Below are positions 60,331 to 64,000 of a stretch of DNA of 64,000 bases, piece after piece. The notes beneath the pieces are model-generated. The model was not told the DNA's origin. It searched no databases and saw nothing but the letters and a program-made list of their open reading frames with translations. The first letter of the stretch is position 1. Each line of letters starts with the position of its first letter. Position numbers and translations under genes: made by a program. This DNA is from Emmonsiellopsis sp. PD_33. Lineage: Eukaryota > Ascomycota > Eurotiomycetes > Onygenales > Ajellomycetaceae. The stretch spans positions 62,001 through 126,000 of the forward strand of contig JANTQF010000001.1 in assembly GCA_032988165.1 (NCBI GenBank), in the 5' to 3' direction.

Positions 60331-60356
60331 GATAAATACTAAACAATTAGTGTATT
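60331..60356 (-). promoter_or_regulatory. Dyad element copy 14
   Basis: Left arm GATAAATACTAA, spacer ACAA, right arm TTAGTGTATT; very similar to copy 12, including the following GTATTAGGGTGT. 530 bases upstream of the start at 59801. Confidence 0.65.
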
Positions 60357-60598
60357 AGGGTGTGGGACTGAAGCAGAGGAGAGCATTGAAAAAGTACAGA
60401 AAATTTGAATGAGAAATAAATGCTGAAAAGCATTCAAAAGTAATATAATAATTGCACAATGGACAAGAATAGTCAAACTCTGACAAACCCTATAAGATAG
60501 AGATTAGATGAAAACTGGTATAGAGGAGAGGGGCTAGCATTAAAGGCCCAGTAAAAGATAAACATACCAAGTATTAAAGAAGGAAACTGAAAGCACTT

Positions 60599-61730
60599 TT
60601 AAAATTGGAACAACACAGTATAGAAGTCATGTGAGATTGAGGTATTGGCTATAACCCTAACTATTCCATCATTGGAAACTTAGATGTCAAGAAGATGGTG
60701 GATTGGGAATAGTAAACCTCTGATAGATTATGGGGAGACTAGGAAATAGTATTAGTTGACAGTTATAGTCAACAGGGCTTCAAAGTATTCTATGTGTTGT
60801 GAATCATAACTGATTAGATCAATTAGAATGATATCAGGAAGATCAGTAGAGAGGTTCAGGAAGAGAGAGATTGAGAGAATAAAGAGACTTGTTAGCTGTG
60901 CAAAATAGTATGAAATAATAGCATCCCTTCAATAACTGACAAAATGGCCACTAAAATGGGGTGAGAATATTTTGATCAACACCATATCTTTATATTGATG
61001 AGGGTAAGAAATGGCTATAAATTCATCCTCAGAAGTGGGTTTTAAGTACTCATTCTCAGATCAGACATGGGAGATTTTATTAACAATTTTGCCATTAGAT
61101 GTGTTGATGATCTTAAGGCATTCATAGTGAAAATAAGCATTATCTAAGTCTAATAAGCCACAAATGTGTGAATAAACCAGGCACTCTGAATGATTGGGGA
61201 GGATAATCTTGATTGGAATGCAGGCATTAGGAAGATGGAAAGCAGAAACCTCATTATTAGTAGCTATTTATCTGTATATTTGAGTATCAGATATGAGATC
61301 ATAGGCTGACATTGTTGAGGGTTGATTGCAGCAGATATAGAGTTTTTTGTTGCTAATAAAGTATGAATAATCCCTGGTAAACAGAGACCACAATTCTACT
61401 CTGTCCAGGAATTAAATATAAATACTAGGGCAGTCCTAATAGTTAACTAGTAATAGAGATGGCAAAAAGAACTGCAATGTGGTAAATAAAACATACTGAG
61501 GCTCAGGGTTAGCAGAAATGATGCACAGTATACCAGCAGAGTTAACCTTAATAGTATAGACAGAGGGGTAGTAGATTGAGATATTAAGCTTATATGACTA
61601 ATTACAAGGATCCCTGTCAAGAATCCTCCAGTAAACTTCATCTGGAGCTACCCAGACAGCATAGTGACCTACTGCTGAAAAGGATGTTATGTGTGGGAAA
61701 TGATAATATGAAGCTATGAATCTAATGTGT
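60599..61730 (-). pseudogene. F-box family unit R, no F-box exon seen
   Basis: Exon 2 and 3 remnants only. Exon 2 text (61730-61490) includes a segment near CCTGTCAAGAATCCTCCAGT matching the Y..W beta-strand region; exon 3 begins near 61440. The end reads FEALLTITVN, TAA, YYFLVSP, TAA, SIRGLLFPIHHLLDI, stop, VSNDGIVRVIANTSISHDFY and LFQF, stop at 60599. The sequence above 61.75 kb does not resemble exon 1, so it is probably 5'-truncated. Confidence 0.5.
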
Positions 61731-62536
61731 AAATTATATTGTGTAATTAGCTGGAGGAGTTAGAAAGATGGATCTAACAGAGATGTGCTGCAGACAGGCA
61801 TGGTGGCAGTCAGATATAAAGGAGAAGAGGAAGATAAGATGAAATGATAATTAGAACTTAAAGTAGTTAATATAATAGCTATTATGTTAGAGTGATAGAT
61901 TGAAGGGGATTGAGATTAAGGAAAGAAGACAAGCTGAAGATACTAACTGCAGGATGTATGTTAATCAGTGAGACCTAATATAAGAGAAAGAAGATGTGGA
62001 AGGGACAAGAAGAAGGAAAAAGTAAATAGCTATCTAGTAATACTAGCTCTAGGAGCTGGGATTGTAGTGGCCATAAATCAAAATAGTAGAATAAGACTGA
62101 GAGGAGATGTTTTCCCTGTGAATAATGATATAATAATGAAACATGGAGACAGAATAATATGAGAAAATCTAAGAAAAGTGTATAAGTAAATGGGAATGTA
62201 GGTTAATAAAATATTAAATACAAACTTACCTGGCAGATAAAAGCATGCAGAAACAAATACAGAGATGAATAAGATAATATGATAATAGCTGAAGGGGCTA
62301 GCATGATAGTGTAGAAATAGAGTAGTAATTCATCAGGGCATAAAAAAAGCAGACTGTCTGAGAGTTGTAAATTAATGACTATACAAGAGTAAGTTAGATG
62401 AGGGTATAAAAAGGGAAATATAGCTAAATAAGAAAGAGATACTAATATGAGAGTAGAAGACATACCTCTAGAAATAGAAAATGCACACTACTTCTTGGGG
62501 GAAATAAGAGGATTGAAGTACCATACAAAGCACCTA
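61731..62536. other. Intergenic
   Basis: AT-rich with purine-biased patches. No dyad element, F-box exon or other domain recognised. Confidence 0.4.
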
Positions 62537-63985
62537 TTAATTATAAAGCTCCATAATTATTAAAGGTGCTGTGGGGGATATTATGCTGATTAGGTTCTGC
62601 AGAGATTTGAGATAAAAGAGTTGATTAATGATAGTTCCCACACTATTTCTAGCATGTTAGTGTTGGGAATGGCTGGAACACTCCTGGAAAGCCATGAAGA
62701 ATAGAAGGCTGAGTCTATAGGTAATAGCAAGGTTAAGATATAGGAGGATAAAGTAATGACATGCATTAAGATAATATGCATAAATAGCATGAGTTTGCAG
62801 TTTCATAAAGGTATCATTACTCTGAGGGAGGAATGTTTTGATTACTGTCAAAGGCTTGATATTTAGTTGACTAATATATAGAAATGATCCATTTAGTGCA
62901 GATTGAACATAGAAGGAAACAGACTATAGCTATATAAATTCCTGTAAGATCTCTCCACTCAAAGTGTCAACAACTTTAATATGTGGGGGTGTGGGGGGAT
63001 TGCATGTAATAGGGGTGGCTTTGGGGGTGTTAGAATATATCAGATGTTCAAATCCATTGGGAAGGATGACTTCAATAGCATTGCAGCAGCACTGACCACT
63101 AAGATGACTGGCCTGTTCTGGGGTTGTAGGTGTGGTGTAGATGTACTGGCCAGAATTGATGTTATAAGTATAGAGCTTAGAGGGGTCTATAAATAACAGA
63201 TATAGCTTATTCTGTCCTATCAAATAGGGGATGTTTGGTGTCACCCATGACAACTGCTTTGCTTTGAAGAGGGATTGGATGATAATAAGGTTACTAGGAT
63301 TCAAATTAGTAATAATATATAAGTATAGCTAGATAAAAGAAAATATTAAATAGAGCATACTTGAGGGTGGATCTGGACCTATCAAAAACACACATCATAC
63401 CAGAAGAGTTAATAAGGAAATGGTGAGATGAATCAGAAGGACAAGAGACTTGAAGAAGTATTAGATTACTAATTGTCTTACTAGTGAGAATTTGCCAGTA
63501 TACATTTAAAGAATCATAATTGACAGGGGGAGGATGAACATCATTATCAGTCCTGACAATGTATTAGCCTGTAGTGGCAAAGAAGCTAAGTGAGCTAATA
63601 AAAGTGATTTCAGTTGGTCTGCTAATAATGCATTTATATAATGTGTTGACTGAGTATTTTATATTTTTAGTAAGTACATACAGAGAGTTGAGGGAAATAA
63701 CATACTAAAATTGTGAAATTATTTAGCTCAAAGATCAGTATCATAAGGGGGAAGTTGGGTTTAAAAGTCTAGCAAGTAATAATACAAGCCAAAAAGGGGA
63801 ATATATGATTTGATGTATTCATTCCATTTATAGCTGACCAGTTGCAGTTTATAGAGTTTAAAGGCAGAGAGATATTACAGAATGAGTGCAAAGCATTCAG
63901 GAGGCATGCACTGTAGTGGATCATAAGAGTTATATATGAATTGGGCTGATGTCAGGGTTTGTTGGTTGCTGATAATAAGAGACAT
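62537..63985 (-). pseudogene. F-box family unit U (decayed)
   Basis: Starts MSLIISNQQTLTSAQ at 63985. The F-box reads PLQCMPPECFALIL, TAA, YLSAFKLYKLQLVSYKWNEY; LIL-stop-YL aligns with LILQYL of the unit at 37132, so CAA became TAA. Exon 3 is stop-free over 63304-62933: NIPYLIGQNKLYLLFIDPSK, NAIEVILPNGFEHLIYS and LSGEILQEFI; then TAG, L, TAG, SVSFYV, where other units have HQDWSF (Gln and Trp lost). Next come TVIKTFLPQSNDTFMKLQ and an end at IIMELYN, 62537. Its upstream region lies outside the window. Confidence 0.7.
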
Positions 63986-64000
63986 TGAGAATCCTGAAGA

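Noticed and set aside
5246..63985. Reassigned stop codons (for example TAA/TAG as Gln and TGA as Trp) to explain long frames with internal stops
   Set aside because: All three stops occur, and TAG aligns with both Gln and Trp; TGA aligns with Trp and with ancestral Arg; TAA with Gln. Paralogues show CAA/CAG/TGG at the same places. The dynamin pseudogene also has lost catalytic Gly residues, which recoding would not explain. Real frameshifts exist too (13 kb unit).
5246..63985. A-to-I RNA editing that restores Trp from TAG or TGA, known in some ascomycetes
   Set aside because: It could restore Trp but not Gln at TAA/TAG or Arg at TGA, which are equally common here. It remains possible for individual sites but not as the general explanation.
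1..64000. tRNA, rRNA and CRISPR features
   Set aside because: No T-arm-like GGTTC-AATCC pairing with a matching acceptor stem, no rRNA signature and no regularly spaced short direct repeats were seen; the dyad elements are kilobases apart.

Overview
This 64 kb window looks like a mutation-eroded accessory region of a filamentous fungus. Introns are short (55 to about 110 bases), with GTATGT or GTAAGT donors, CTAAC-type branch sites and YAG acceptors. The gene families are fungal: F-box proteins, a dynamin-like GTPase and Ty1/copia retroelements. I met no CG dinucleotide while reading either strand, so every surviving Arg codon is AGA or AGG. I cannot name the species. CpG-targeted, RIP-like decay in Pezizomycotina is the closest precedent I know.

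Most of the window is one head-to-tail family on the minus strand. I count 18 loci with an F-box exon plus the rest of the gene, four 5'-truncated or rearranged copies, a short 3'-end fragment and an orphan F-box exon. A typical unit is about 1.4-1.6 kb: exon 1 (F-box, ending at a conserved donor TAG|GTATGTT), a short intron, exon 2, a second intron, and a long exon 3 that probably forms a beta-propeller-like C-terminus. All copies carry in-frame stops, yet most keep one frame to a shared terminus such as LFQF or LIQF. Comparing paralogues shows the stops sit at Gln, Trp or ancestral Arg codons, which is what C-to-T or G-to-A transitions produce.

Between the units lies a short dyad-symmetric element, 14 copies in one orientation, 260-1,000 bases upstream of the next start codon. 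Its core is GATG-AA-CACTAA, RCAA, TTAGTG-CATC, and one copy preserves the dyad by paired changes in both arms. This is the strongest unexplained signal in the window.

Other content: copia gag-like pseudogenes at 0.8-2.5 kb (minus) and 9.7-11.4 kb (plus); a pseudogene with a DUF3716-like Cys motif at 2.8-3.7 kb; copia integrase fragments at 41.6-43.1 kb; a coiled-coil pseudogene at 37.7-38.4 kb; a nearly full-length dynamin-like pseudogene at 46.7-48.9 kb that has lost key GTPase residues; three blocks of degenerate telomere-like repeats (about 5.0, 29.9 and 43.7 kb); and small tandem repeats. No tRNA, rRNA or CRISPR was seen. The picture is tandem expansion and divergence of an F-box family with retroelement insertions, then pervasive transition-type mutation. 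Whether any copy is still expressed cannot be told from sequence alone.
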